The notes under the pieces: model-generated
The model's database searches: none
The model's input: only the letters and a program-made list of their open reading frames with translations
Told to the model about the DNA's origin: nothing
Program-made: the position numbers and the translations under genes
Part shown: piece by piece, positions 17,679-26,596 of the stretch
How positions within the stretch are numbered: position 1 is the first letter of the stretch
How the letters are laid out: each line of letters opens with the position of its first letter
Origin: Adhaeribacter pallidiroseus
Lineage (GTDB): Bacteria > Bacteroidota > Bacteroidia > Cytophagales > Hymenobacteraceae
DNA length: 64,000 bases
Direction of reading: 5' to 3'
Assembly (NCBI RefSeq): GCF_003340495.1
Contig: NZ_QASA01000001.1
Coordinates: 5,704,001 to 5,768,000, forward strand

Positions 17679-19364
17679 TTAATTAGGAGTAGTACCTGGG
17701 GTAGTTGTACCCGGAGTGGTAGTTCCTGGTGTTGTAGTACCAGGGGTTGTGGTGCCTGGTGTTGTAGTACCCGGAGTAGTAGTTCCACCTGGAGTTGTAC
17801 CTCCTGGAGTAGTGCTACCTGGAGTTGTTCCACTTGGAGTAGCTGAAGGATCGTCGACCATTAAATCATCGGTTACTACTAACTGGATTTCGGCACGACG
17901 GTTCTGAGCCATTCCTTCCGGAGTATCGTTGGTAGCCATTGGCCGTGATTCACCTAAGGCTTCAGTAGTTACCCGAGCTTTAGCTAAACGTCCTTTCGCA
18001 GTTAAGTAACGAGATACGGCATCAGCCCGACGTTGTGACAGAGCCATGTTGTATTCATCGGTACCACGGGCATCGGCGTGTCCTTCAATTTTAATGGTAA
18101 ACTCAGGGTTAGCTTTCATGAACCGTACGATATCATCTAATGTTCTGAAAGATAATTTTTTCAATACCGCTTTGTTAGTTTCGAAACGGATGAACGTAGT
18201 ATCTTTTACAGAGCCTCTGTTTTTACCTCTTGGTAATACTTTACGTGGGCAACCACCGTTTTCAGCAGTACCAGCAACGGTTGGGCATCTGTCATCAGCA
18301 TCATTTACACCATCCCCATCGGAGTCAAGTGGGCAACCTCTGGCATCAACCTGTGTTCCGGCTGGCGTATTCGGGCACTGATCTTGGGCATCGGCTACAC
18401 CATCGGCATCCGCATCTGGGCAACCATTTAAGGCAGGAGTACCTGGTTGATCCGGACACTGATCTTGGGCATCTGCTACACCGTCGTTATCTTTATCTGG
18501 GCAACCATTCAGCGCAGCTACACCGGCTACGTCTGGGCAGTTATCCTGGTAATCAGCAACGCCATCTTTATCGGTATCAACTGGGCAACCATTTTCGTCC
18601 ACTTTTACCCCGGTTGGTGTATCCGGACATTTATCTTTTCTATCAGGCACACCGTCCATGTCGGCATCTTTGGCTTTACCTAAGCTAAAGGTTAAGCCAG
18701 CGGTATGCTGTAAAAAACGATCATGTAAATCGGCATCTTGGCCTCTCCAGCCATCTAACTGGTCCGTAAATAAATACAACTGACCAGTTTGTAAGGTTAA
18801 AGCAACTGTTTCGCTGAAACGAATGTTTAGGCCAACTGCGCCCAGAACTAAGTCATTTGCATAAGATCCGTCGTTAATGTAAGAGCCAGTCTGGCTAGGC
18901 CACATGCCATAACCACCCCGGCCACTGGTTTTGGCAAAAGCGCCGCCGTAACCAGCCATCAAATAAGGGTCAAAGCGAGCACCTTCTTTAATTAAAGATC
19001 CAATCTTAAATTTAAAGGCACCCACTACGGTGGTCATATGACCATCGAAGTAATAATTTAACCGGCCACCCGGAACGTAAGGTCCACCACCTAATACGTT
19101 GTTGTTGTAATCAATTCGGGAGCGATTTGCTTGAATGGAAAAGTCCAGAGCCCGGTTTAAGTAACGTGAAAAAGTTAAACCATAACCAACTCTACCTTCT
19201 TGGCTGTCATAGAATTCAGAACCATCATCACCGCGGTATTGAACCACGTTGGCATGAGCACCTATCGCCCATTTTTTGTCTGCTGTTTGCGCGTTTGTAG
19301 TAGTAGCTACTAAACCGCAAAGGCCTAATGCTACTGCTCCTGCTCGTTTAAAAATTTGTTTCAT
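17679..19364 (-). CDS. OmpA-family outer membrane protein with TSP3 repeats and Pro/Thr tail
   Basis: The 561-residue protein has a signal peptide (residues 1-26, ending TTNAQ). An N-terminal beta-barrel-like region (about 27-230) follows, then thrombospondin type 3 calcium-binding repeats (about 235-370) with DxDxDG and CPD motifs. An OmpA C-terminal peptidoglycan-binding domain follows (about 385-495) with FETNKAVL, GHADARGTDEYN and NRRAEIQL. It should link the outer membrane to the cell wall. Unusually, about 55 further residues follow the OmpA domain, mostly PGTTT units encoded by 15-bp tandem repeats. It is the likely major porin-like OmpA; the barrel assignment is inferred. Confidence 0.88.
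   Translation of the reverse strand: MKQIFKRAGAVALGLCGLVATTTNAQTADKKWAIGAHANVVQYRGDDGSEFYDSQEGRVGYGLTFSRYLNRALDFSIQANRSRIDYNNNVLGGGPYVPGGRLNYYFDGHMTTVVGAFKFKIGSLIKEGARFDPYLMAGYGGAFAKTSGRGGYGMWPSQTGSYINDGSYANDLVLGAVGLNIRFSETVALTLQTGQLYLFTDQLDGWRGQDADLHDRFLQHTAGLTFSLGKAKDADMDGVPDRKDKCPDTPTGVKVDENGCPVDTDKDGVADYQDNCPDVAGVAALNGCPDKDNDGVADAQDQCPDQPGTPALNGCPDADADGVADAQDQCPNTPAGTQVDARGCPLDSDGDGVNDADDRCPTVAGTAENGGCPRKVLPRGKNRGSVKDTTFIRFETNKAVLKKLSFRTLDDIVRFMKANPEFTIKIEGHADARGTDEYNMALSQRRADAVSRYLTAKGRLAKARVTTEALGESRPMATNDTPEGMAQNRRAEIQLVVTDDLMVDDPSATPSGTTPGSTTPGGTTPGGTTTPGTTTPGTTTPGTTTPGTTTPGTTTPGTTPN
17695..17835 (-). repeat. 15-bp tandem repeat encoding the PGTTT tail of OmpA
   Basis: About nine imperfect units with a 15-base period (plus-strand form near GTTGTAGTACCAGGG) keep the reading frame and encode PGTTT/PGGTT. 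The upstream units are more diverged than the central ones. Unit gain or loss would change the tail length without a frameshift. Confidence 0.8.
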
Positions 19365-20018
19365 AGTATTATTTTAGTGTAGTGTAATATTAGATTTTGA
19401 ATATATACCTGTTTATTTAAAAAATGTTGCCTATTCTGCGGTTTTTTCCATAAATTTTTAAATTTAAGTACCTTTGATTATTGCTATAACTATTTGTAAG
19501 TTAAATATTTACCCCCATTTTAAGCTTATTTTTCTTTAACTTATTAGCTTATAATTTTTGCTATCATTACTTTATTTAAGTCTAAATAGTTTTACTCAAG
19601 GGCAATCTATTTACAAAAATTTTCCCTATACGCATTTTTTGTTAGGGCTGCAAAACTAGTACTAATTCTAATAATCAAAAGCTAAATCTCATTTTGCCTA
19701 CTGTTGTAGTAAGTATAAGGCTAAGCGACAATAAGTGTACTTTGTTCGCTATAAATGCTTTATAAAGGAAAATAATTCTAACAAATCTAATTAGAAGCAC
19801 AATACTGCTCGCTTGATAATAACTATTACCAGGTATAAGGTAATTAGACCACTTGGAATGGATTGATTGTATACGACGATAAAATATTAAAGTCGATTGG
19901 TTTAATGTATTTTGATTTGTAATTAGTCTCAAAAATCGAGCCTTAGTGGTCCAGCACTAGGACCGGGAAGCCTGAAAGCTGTTATAATGTTGAAACTTTA
20001 ATCAGAAAAATAAAACAG
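19365..20018. other. AT-rich intergenic region upstream of ompA
   Basis: About 650 bases lie between the ompA start and the pepP terminator. It should hold the ompA promoter and leader. An 85-codon minus-strand ORF at 19675-19932 has no family features and low-complexity AT-rich coding, so I do not call it. I see no RNA gene. Confidence 0.5.
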
Positions 20019-20050
20019 AAAGACCTTCCAGACTGGGCCGGAAGGTCTTT
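20019..20050 (-). terminator. Rho-independent terminator after the aminopeptidase P gene
   Basis: Perfect 11-bp stem AAAGACCTTCC / GGAAGGTCTTT with a 10-base loop, ending in a T run on the plus strand and an A/T flank on the minus strand. It lies 30 bases beyond the stop codon of the minus-strand pepP-like gene. Confidence 0.8.
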
Positions 20051-20079
20051 TTAGTTTAGTATTGCCAGAATATAAGGTA

Positions 20080-21372
20080 TTAAGATTCTTGCATAATTCT
20101 TTCAATATCTTGTGGTTGTAGAGGGATGCTCGCCATTAAATCCTGTGGACCGTGGCGGGTAATTAAAATATCATTTTCCAAACGAATACCTAAGCCTTCT
20201 TCGCGGATATAAATACCGGGTTCGCAGGTAAACACCATACCGGGCTCGAAGGTGCGGTATTTGTTACCTACGTCGTGTACATCTAAACCTAAAAAGTGCG
20301 AAGTACCGTGCATGAAGTATTTTTTATACAAAGGTTGCTGCGGATCCTGGTGGCGCACATCGTTCTCGTTCAGCAAATCCAGTTTAATTAGTTCGTTTTC
20401 CATAATGGTGCCCACAAAGGCGTGGTACTGATCCAGGGTATTGCCCGGAACTAACATCTTGCGAGCTGCTTCCAGTACGTTTAAAACGCCTTGGTACACA
20501 TCGCGCTGGCGCTTGGTAAAAGTGCCATTTACCGGCACGCTGCGGGTTAAATCAGCGGCGTAGTTGGCGTACTCGGCCCCAAAGTCCATCAAAATAACTT
20601 CACCGTCTTTACATTCTTGGTTATTATCTACGTAATGCAAAATACAGGCATTGGTGCCGGAAGCAATTATAGAACCGTAAGCCGGGCCCCGCGAACGGTT
20701 ACGCAAAAACTCATGCGCAATTTCGGCTTCAATTTCGTACTCCATTACGCCGGGTTTGATAAAACGGAGTAAGCGTAAAAAAGCTTTTTCGGTAATAGCG
20801 CACGCTTTTTTAATCAGTTCAATTTCAATATCGGATTTTATCGCCCGCAGGGTATGCATAACAGGAGCACTCCGGTAATAATGATGCAAGGGATAGTTTT
20901 CTTTACACCATTTTATAAAACGGGCATCGCGGGTTTCTACTTCTACTACGGCGCGGGTGTGCTCGTTGGTGTTCAGGTAAACATTTTCAACCTCGGCCAT
21001 TAAGGTGTTAAAAACCTGCTTAAATTCAGAGAGCCAGTAAATGGTTTTAATACCCGAAACTTGCTGCGCTTGTTCTTTGGTAAGTTTGTAGCCTTCCCAG
21101 GTTAAAATTAAATCATTGGTTTCCCGCAGAAAAAGCACCTCCCGGTGGCGTACATCACGGGTATCCGGAAACAATAGTAAAATACTTTCTTCCTGGTCAA
21201 TGCCGCTCAGGTAAAATAAATCGTTGTTTTGCCGAAAGGCCATGGTACCATCGGCATTGGTGGGCATTACATCATTCGAGTGAAAAACAGCCAGGGAGCA
21301 TTTTTGCAGGTGTTTGGCAAAATTTGCGCGGTTGTAAATAAATAATTCAGAATGGATCTGTTCGTATTTCAT
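20080..21372 (-). CDS. pepP: Xaa-Pro aminopeptidase (aminopeptidase P, M24B)
   Basis: This cytosolic metallopeptidase removes an N-terminal residue ahead of proline. The 430-residue protein has the aminopeptidase P N-terminal domain (about 1-140) and the pita-bread fold with its metal ligands. The ligands are seen in LMDFGAEYANYAADLTRSVP (two Asp), HGTSHFLGLDVHD (His), TCEPGIYI (Glu) and IRLENDIL (Glu). All five are present, so it should be active. The ATG at 21372 is well placed. It has its own terminator and appears monocistronic. Confidence 0.9.
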   Translation of the reverse strand: MKYEQIHSELFIYNRANFAKHLQKCSLAVFHSNDVMPTNADGTMAFRQNNDLFYLSGIDQEESILLLFPDTRDVRHREVLFLRETNDLILTWEGYKLTKEQAQQVSGIKTIYWLSEFKQVFNTLMAEVENVYLNTNEHTRAVVEVETRDARFIKWCKENYPLHHYYRSAPVMHTLRAIKSDIEIELIKKACAITEKAFLRLLRFIKPGVMEYEIEAEIAHEFLRNRSRGPAYGSIIASGTNACILHYVDNNQECKDGEVILMDFGAEYANYAADLTRSVPVNGTFTKRQRDVYQGVLNVLEAARKMLVPGNTLDQYHAFVGTIMENELIKLDLLNENDVRHQDPQQPLYKKYFMHGTSHFLGLDVHDVGNKYRTFEPGMVFTCEPGIYIREEGLGIRLENDILITRHGPQDLMASIPLQPQDIERIMQES

Positions 21373-21683
21373 AATAAATTTTCAAAAGGTTTTAAATGCC
21401 TTTACTTTATTAGATAGAAAGTAAAGATACCGTTTTTTTAGAACTTCCTGGAAAAGACAAATTGGGTGCTATGTTGTGGCAACCATAGTAAGTTATAAAA
21501 AGAAAAAAGAAGTACTCCAAAGTTTAATGTAGAAGAACAAGAATTAAGTATATACTTCATACTCAGGCGTGTATTGCAGTAAGTTGCTTTATAACAATCA
21601 TTTACTAAGATTAAGTCTTGTGTCTAATATCTTAATACTTGTGTCTGTTTACTTATTACCTTTGCGGGCTATAAGTTTAAAAA
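21373..21683. other. Divergent intergenic region with a dispersed short repeat
   Basis: About 310 bases between divergent genes. Positions 21615-21648 hold an inverted copy of a short motif, AGACACAAGTATTAAGATATTAGACACAAG, shared with 8700-8730 and 32062-32094. A promoter-like box sits at 21657-21664. No gene is seen. Confidence 0.55.
21657..21664 (+). promoter_or_regulatory. Promoter -7 box TACCTTTG before the GT4 gene
   Basis: TACCTTTG matches the Bacteroidota -7 consensus TAnnTTTG and lies 20 bases before the start codon. A CTTG at 21638-21641 is a weak -33 candidate with short spacing. The same TACCTTTGC box occurs before 22878 and 34732. Confidence 0.45.
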
Positions 21684-22817
21684 ATGCAAATAGGATTTGA
21701 TGCAAAAAGGGCATTTACCAATACCTCGGGCTTAGGCAACTACAGTCGGTTTGTGATAGCCGCGCTGCAGAAGCAATTTCCGCAAAATAACTATTTTCTT
21801 TACACGACGCGCCAAGCCGAAATATTTCAACAGTTTTTACCGCCGGTGCCGCAGGTGCAATTAGTGAAACCCACCGGATTGTATCGCTTATTACCCGATG
21901 TATGGCGGCTAGGCGGTTTGGTAAATTCCATTGAAAAATTTGAACTGGATATTTTTCATGGTTTAAGCAATGAGCTGCCTTTTTTTTTTAAAAAAACTAA
22001 AGCGCGCCGGGTTGTAACCATCCACGATTTAATTTATCTGCGTTTTCCGGAGTTGTATAAACCGCACGACCGGGTTATATACAACGCTAAGTTTAGATCT
22101 GCTTGCCAATCCGCAGATAAAATTATAGCCATTAGCCGCCAAACCCAGGCTGATCTAATGCAGTTTTATAACATTGCGCCCGAAAAAATAGAAGTTATTT
22201 ACCAGGATTGTAACCCGATTTTTCACCAACGAGCTACTGCGGCAGTTTTACAAACCGTTAAAGAAAAATACCGCCTGCCCGATAAATTTTTGTTGAGCGT
22301 AGGAACCCTGGAACGCCGGAAAAACCATTTGCATTTTTTAAAAGCGTGGTTACAATCCAGCCTCACCGATACGCACGATATTGTACTGATTGGTAAAAAG
22401 CTGCCATATACGGCCCAGATAGAAAATTTTATTCAGGAAAATAATCTTACCGGTAAAGTACATATTCTCCCGTACATTCCGTTTCAGGAATTGCCGGCTA
22501 TTTACCAGTTGGCGCAGGTATTTGTGTATCCGTCGTTGTTCGAAGGGTTTGGTATTCCCATTTTGGAAGGCATGAACAGCGGCGTGCCCGTAGTTACTTC
22601 TACGGGTTCTTGCTTTACCGAAGCGGGTGGTGAAGCGGCTTTGTACGCCGAGCCTAATGACTTAGCCCAATTAGCCAACCAGTTGGTGGTAGCCAGTACC
22701 GACCAAGCTGTGCGCAACCGCATGATAGAAGCGGGTTACGACCAAGCTAAAAAATTCCGGGCCGAACACACCATTCCGCAAATAAATCAAGTATACGAAA
22801 CCTTACTGGGGCGCTAA
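21684..22817 (+). CDS. Glycosyltransferase family 4 protein
   Basis: The 377-residue protein is a GT-B fold, group 1 glycosyltransferase that moves a sugar from a nucleotide donor. The C-terminal donor-binding domain shows FLLSVGTLERRKNH and the E-x7-E type motif in EGFGIPILEGMNSGVPVVTS. The N-terminus opens with the common MQIGFDAKRAFTNTSGLGNY. It is 15 kb away from the exopolysaccharide locus and lies next to peptidase and methyltransferase genes, so its acceptor is unknown. It may act in LPS or another envelope glycan. Confidence 0.87.
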   Translation: MQIGFDAKRAFTNTSGLGNYSRFVIAALQKQFPQNNYFLYTTRQAEIFQQFLPPVPQVQLVKPTGLYRLLPDVWRLGGLVNSIEKFELDIFHGLSNELPFFFKKTKARRVVTIHDLIYLRFPELYKPHDRVIYNAKFRSACQSADKIIAISRQTQADLMQFYNIAPEKIEVIYQDCNPIFHQRATAAVLQTVKEKYRLPDKFLLSVGTLERRKNHLHFLKAWLQSSLTDTHDIVLIGKKLPYTAQIENFIQENNLTGKVHILPYIPFQELPAIYQLAQVFVYPSLFEGFGIPILEGMNSGVPVVTSTGSCFTEAGGEAALYAEPNDLAQLANQLVVASTDQAVRNRMIEAGYDQAKKFRAEHTIPQINQVYETLLGR

Positions 22818-22847
22818 AACCCTGCTGCTGGTTACCGCAAATTTTCG

Positions 22848-22855
22848 TACCTTTG
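22848..22855 (+). promoter_or_regulatory. Promoter -7 box TACCTTTG before the M16 peptidase
   Basis: TACCTTTG, identical to the box at 21657, sits 22 bases before the M16 start and 30 bases after the GT4 stop. The -33 element is not clear. It suggests the peptidase gene has its own promoter. Confidence 0.4.
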
Positions 22856-22877
22856 CCGTCCGAAATACATAGACTGA

Positions 22878-24113
22878 ATGCCTGATTATCATATTCATAC
22901 CTTACCGAACGGTATCCGGGTGCTGCACAAGCAAGTAACCCATACCAAAATTGCCCATTGCGGCTTTATCCTGGATATTGGGAGCCGCGACGAAAACCCG
23001 GAACAACAAGGGCTGGCCCATTTCTGGGAACACATGGCGTTTAAAGGCACTACCAAACGCAAATCGTTTCATATACTTAACCGCCTCGAGACCGTAGGTG
23101 GCGAATTAAATGCCTATACCACCAAAGAAAAACTATGCTTTTACGCTTCCTTGCTCGAAAGCCATTTCGAGAAAGCTTTTGATTTATTAACCGATATTAC
23201 TTTTAATTCGGTTTTCCCTAAAAAAGAAATCGAGAAAGAACGGGGCGTAATTCTGGAAGAAATGGCCATGTACCTCGATACGCCCGAAGACGCCGTTATT
23301 GATGAGTTCGATAATGTTGTTTTTGGCAGCCATCCCTTAGGCAATAACATACTAGGTACCAAAGAAAGTGTATCCAGCTTTACCAAGCCTAGCTTTCAGG
23401 CTTTTATCGATCAGAATTTAAGTACCAGTGCCTTGGTGTTCTGTTCGGTGAGTAACTGGCCTTTCGAGAAAGTTTTAAAACTGGCCGATAAGTTTTTATC
23501 AGAAATTCCGCAGATAGAAAAGCAACGAGCGCGTCAGCCTTTTACCAACTATCAACCAAATATTATAACGCTGGAAAAGCCCATTAGCCAGGCCCACTGC
23601 GTAATAGGTTGCCCGGCTTACTCGCTGCACGACGAACGACGGATTGCTTTTTTTATGCTGTCTAACTTACTCGGCGGCCCCGGCATGAACTCCCGGTTAA
23701 ACCTAGCGGTGCGCGAAAAACACGGTTTAGTGTATACCATTGACGCTAACTACGCCACTTATATTGATACCGGCTTATTTGGGATTTACTTTGGCACCGA
23801 GAAAAAGCAACTAAAGCGAACCACTGGCCTGGTGTTGAAAGAATTAAAAAAACTGCGCGAAAAACCCCTGGGATCGTTGCAATTGCATACCGCTAAAGAA
23901 CAATTGATGGGGCAACTAGCCATGGCCGAAGAAAGCAACATGGGCTTAATGATGATGATGGGCAAAAGCATTCTGGACCAGAACAAAGTAGACAGCCTCA
24001 ACGAAATTTTCGATCAAATTAAAAAAATAAAAGCCAGCGAACTCACCGAGATTGCCAACGAAGTTTTGCGCGAAGAAAACCTGAGTATTCTCAATTACGT
24101 GCCGGTAAAATAG
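22878..24113 (+). CDS. M16 family zinc peptidase (pitrilysin/insulinase)
   Basis: This 411-residue protein is an M16 peptidase, a clamshell-shaped zinc protease or processing-peptidase homologue. The inverted zinc motif HxxEH is HFWEH at residues 48-52, and the distal Glu lies in KERGVILEEM (about residue 125). A C-terminal M16C domain contains the conserved arginine/tyrosine region (GGPGMNSRLNLAVREKHGLVYTI). The active site is complete. No signal peptide is seen, so it should be cytoplasmic. It follows the GT4 gene by 60 bases. Confidence 0.9.
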   Translation: MPDYHIHTLPNGIRVLHKQVTHTKIAHCGFILDIGSRDENPEQQGLAHFWEHMAFKGTTKRKSFHILNRLETVGGELNAYTTKEKLCFYASLLESHFEKAFDLLTDITFNSVFPKKEIEKERGVILEEMAMYLDTPEDAVIDEFDNVVFGSHPLGNNILGTKESVSSFTKPSFQAFIDQNLSTSALVFCSVSNWPFEKVLKLADKFLSEIPQIEKQRARQPFTNYQPNIITLEKPISQAHCVIGCPAYSLHDERRIAFFMLSNLLGGPGMNSRLNLAVREKHGLVYTIDANYATYIDTGLFGIYFGTEKKQLKRTTGLVLKELKKLREKPLGSLQLHTAKEQLMGQLAMAEESNMGLMMMMGKSILDQNKVDSLNEIFDQIKKIKASELTEIANEVLREENLSILNYVPVK

Positions 24114-24121
24114 GTGTTGGA

Positions 24122-24142
24122 TAGCAGGTAGCAAGTAGCAGG
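24122..24142. repeat. Three 7-bp tandem units after the M16 peptidase
   Basis: TAGCAGG-TAGCAAG-TAGCAGG is a short heptamer array like the one upstream of rpoZ. An inverted, degenerate version (CTTGCTACC) is at about 24230-24238, so the spacer could fold into a weak hairpin. Confidence 0.55.
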
Positions 24143-24260
24143 AAAATTTAAAAAATTAACTTAATCAGGCCAACTTGATCACTTAAAATTTTAGAGTAAG
24201 AGTTTGATAATTGTTTTAAGTATCTGATACTTGCTACCTAATACCTGATCGTAATCAAAA

Positions 24261-24905
24261 ATGGATTTTCTGCCGATAGAACTACAGCAATACGTCGAAA
24301 AGCATACTTCCGGGGAGCCGGAAATTTTAAAAAAACTGAACCGCGATACCCACGTGAACGTGCTGAAGCCGCGGATGCTTTCGGGACATTTTCAGGGCCG
24401 GTTATTAGCTATGATTTCGCACATGCTGCGGCCCCAGCGCATTCTGGAAATTGGTACTTACACCGGCTACTCAGCTATTTGCTTGGCCGAAGGCTTAGCG
24501 GACGGCGGTTATGTGCACACCATTGATGTAAATGCCGAATTAGAAATGATGGTGCGCCGGTATTTTGCGGAGGCCGGCGTAGCAGATAAAATTAAATATT
24601 ACCTGGGCCCAGCTCTGGAAATTATTCCCACATTGCCTTACCCCTTCGACCTGGTTTTTATTGATGCCGACAAAATAAATAATGCCAGTTACTTTGATCT
24701 GGTGTTGGATAAAGTGCGACCGGGCGGCTTTATTATTACCGATAATGTTTTGTGGAGCGGCAAAGTAGTAGCGGCAGGCAATGGTAAGATAGATAAAGAC
24801 ACGCAAGCCGTACTAAACTTTAACCAAAAGGTGCAGCAAGATTTCCGGGTAGAAAATATTTTATTGCCTATCCGGGATGGCCTGTTAATTGCCCGTAAAA
24901 TTTAA
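24261..24905 (+). CDS. SAM-dependent O-methyltransferase (COMT-like, family 3)
   Basis: The 214-residue protein is a class I methyltransferase of the catechol/caffeoyl-CoA O-methyltransferase-like family. SAM-binding motif I is ILEIGTYTGYSAI (about residue 63) and the metal-binding Asp is in DLVFIDADKINNASYF, with GGFIITDNVLW afterwards. These residues support a divalent-metal-dependent O-methyl transfer. The substrate is not evident from the context. The downstream spacer holds a copy of the inverted-arm repeat. Confidence 0.88.
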   Translation: MDFLPIELQQYVEKHTSGEPEILKKLNRDTHVNVLKPRMLSGHFQGRLLAMISHMLRPQRILEIGTYTGYSAICLAEGLADGGYVHTIDVNAELEMMVRRYFAEAGVADKIKYYLGPALEIIPTLPYPFDLVFIDADKINNASYFDLVLDKVRPGGFIITDNVLWSGKVVAAGNGKIDKDTQAVLNFNQKVQQDFRVENILLPIRDGLLIARKI

Positions 24906-24984
24906 AATTTCCGACGTTGTGGTGGGTGTTTATACCAGTTAGTAAATAGTAGTTTGTATAAAGCTCGTTTTCTACCGCTGATCG

Positions 24985-25548
24985 GTGCAGCCTTTTCAAG
25001 TCTCCATGTTCTGGTGCTATCTAACTGGTTGACTTCAAGTTTGCCTCGTGGCCGGCAGGCCCCGTTTGGCTTTTCCGGGCTGGTCTAAGCTTGTTTTGTT
25101 CGTACCTCACAATGCTGCTATGCAGCACCACAACCTTAGAAGGCCCTCGACAGCCAAACTGATGTCGTTTATACTTAGCTACGGCTTTTCTGGCTAAATC
25201 AGATTAGAATGAAGAGTAGTGTAATAAAATTCACGGGATTTAACCAATTACACAAATCAGCGAACATAAAATTCTTAAATTATTTCTCTCTTCCTAACCA
25301 AGCAGTAGCTACAAGGCGACTGACACCAGTTTGGCTGTGGAGCACCTGCTAGGGTTCCGGTGTGGCGTAAAGCCACATTCCGCAGCGGAACAAGGAAGGA
25401 AAGAATAAAGCAACAGCTGCGTCTCCTCCCCTGTTTTTAGGGGAGGTACCCGAAGGGGGGAGGGGTTTAACGGGGCCTGCCAGTGCCGGCAAACTGGCTA
25501 CTGATCAAACTAGATAGCACCAGAACATGGAGACAGGAACTGGCTCCA
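24985..25548. repeat. Inverted-arm repeat element, copy 2
   Basis: The left arm (24985-25161) and right arm (25327-25548) match the arms of copy 1 at 8011-8578. They share CCTTTTCAAGTCTCCA at the outer end, GGTCTAAGCTTG and CCTTAGAAGGCCCT internally, and CAGCCAAACTG at the inner end. The right arm contains a foreign-looking insert at about 25420-25470 that forms a C-rich/G-rich hairpin (CTCCTCCCC then AGGGGAGG). The element fills the space between convergent genes. No protein is encoded. Confidence 0.8.
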
Positions 25549-25603
25549 AAGAACCGCTTTTAAAAAAGTAACTATTATTTATTTTTAAAAACTACTAACT
25601 ACT

Positions 25604-26281
25604 TTACATCGAAACCTGCTTCCGGAGTACGGCAATTTCCTGATTTAACTCGGCTACGCGGTTAGCTTCGGTTTGTAGGTCGCGTTTTATTTTTAATTCC
25701 CGTTCCCGGGCGCTTTGTTTGTGTACCGTAAACTCCTGGTTTACTTCTTCAAAAGCTTTTATTTTTTCGTCGGTAGTTACTTTGCTCTTCTTGTATAAAT
25801 ACGAAAATACGGCGGCTACCACTAGTAATCCCAGAATAATAATCCAACTAATTACCACGTAAACCTGCTTATTCATGTCTATGCCCAATACCGAAAGGCT
25901 GTTTACGTCGTGAGCCGTTTGTTTAATTTGTTGTTCTTTTTGAGCATTGGCTTGCTTTAAACTTTGTAACTCGGCTTTTTGGTTAACTAAATCTTGGCGG
26001 GCCTGGGCCAATGCTTTTTCGGTAGCTTTGCCGGCTTTCCGGATATTTTGTTCCCGGGCTTTTAAACTGTCCTGCACATTTTGCCAGAAAGCATCGAGCC
26101 GCCTTACCTGTATCACTTTGTAATCCTGATTAAACTCGCGGTAAGAAGAAGCCCGGCTTTTTAAAGCATTAAATTGGTATTGCAAAGCATTCGGGGAAGA
26201 TTTAGCTGGAGCAACAGGTTGCGCTTGTGCTCCTGTAAGTAACAGGAAAACAGATGCGATAAAAAGAGCGATTACCTTCAT
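25604..26281 (-). CDS. Coiled-coil, single-pass membrane protein of unknown function
   Basis: I do not recognise a family. The 225-residue product has a signal peptide (residues 1-20, ending GAQAQ), then a charged alpha-helical segment (about 40-130) rich in Lys, Glu and Gln. One transmembrane helix follows (YVVISWIIILGLLVVAAVFSYLY region, about 142-164). A second coiled coil (about 175-222) ends in VAELNQEIAVLRKQVSM. It may be a membrane scaffold with helical domains on both sides. The ATG at 26281 is preferred over an upstream TTG. It converges on the O-methyltransferase across the repeat element. Confidence 0.7.
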   Translation of the reverse strand: MKVIALFIASVFLLLTGAQAQPVAPAKSSPNALQYQFNALKSRASSYREFNQDYKVIQVRRLDAFWQNVQDSLKAREQNIRKAGKATEKALAQARQDLVNQKAELQSLKQANAQKEQQIKQTAHDVNSLSVLGIDMNKQVYVVISWIIILGLLVVAAVFSYLYKKSKVTTDEKIKAFEEVNQEFTVHKQSARERELKIKRDLQTEANRVAELNQEIAVLRKQVSM

Positions 26282-26542
26282 AAACAAATACTAAAGTTCA
26301 ACAATTTTACCTGGATGAATATAAAAGTAGTAATTTTTACTCATCTTAAAGCAGAAATTCCCCTATTTTCCCAGCCAGACTCGGGTATAAAAGCTTTCTG
26401 CCAGACAACCTGATGGTTAATTTTTAAATTTTTACCTAAACGACAGGTGTTTACAATTAGTACACTCTACTGATGATCGCGGAAGCTCCTAGTTAGTTAA
26501 AATTTTAAAAAATGCTGGAGTTACGGGTAAATCAAAAACAAA

Positions 26543-26572
26543 GAGCCCTCCAAAAAGAATAATGGAGGGCTC
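26543..26572 (-). terminator. Rho-independent terminator after the cytochrome gene
   Basis: Inverted repeat GAGCCCTCCA / TGGAGGGCTC with a 10-base A-rich loop lies 25 bases beyond the minus-strand cytochrome stop codon. Confidence 0.75.
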
Positions 26573-26596
26573 CTTGTTTGAAGAAATAAAAGATGT

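Noticed and set aside
17695-17835. Regular repeats that could suggest a CRISPR array
   Set aside because: The 15-bp units are contiguous, have no spacers, and lie in the OmpA coding sequence.
18230-18688. Long plus-strand ORF opposite the OmpA TSP3 repeats
   Set aside because: It is the antisense shadow of the repeated DxDxDG codons, with low-complexity His/Arg content.
19675-19932. 85-codon minus-strand ORF upstream of ompA
   Set aside because: AT-rich, no homology-like motifs, no promoter or terminator, and lies in what should be the ompA control region.
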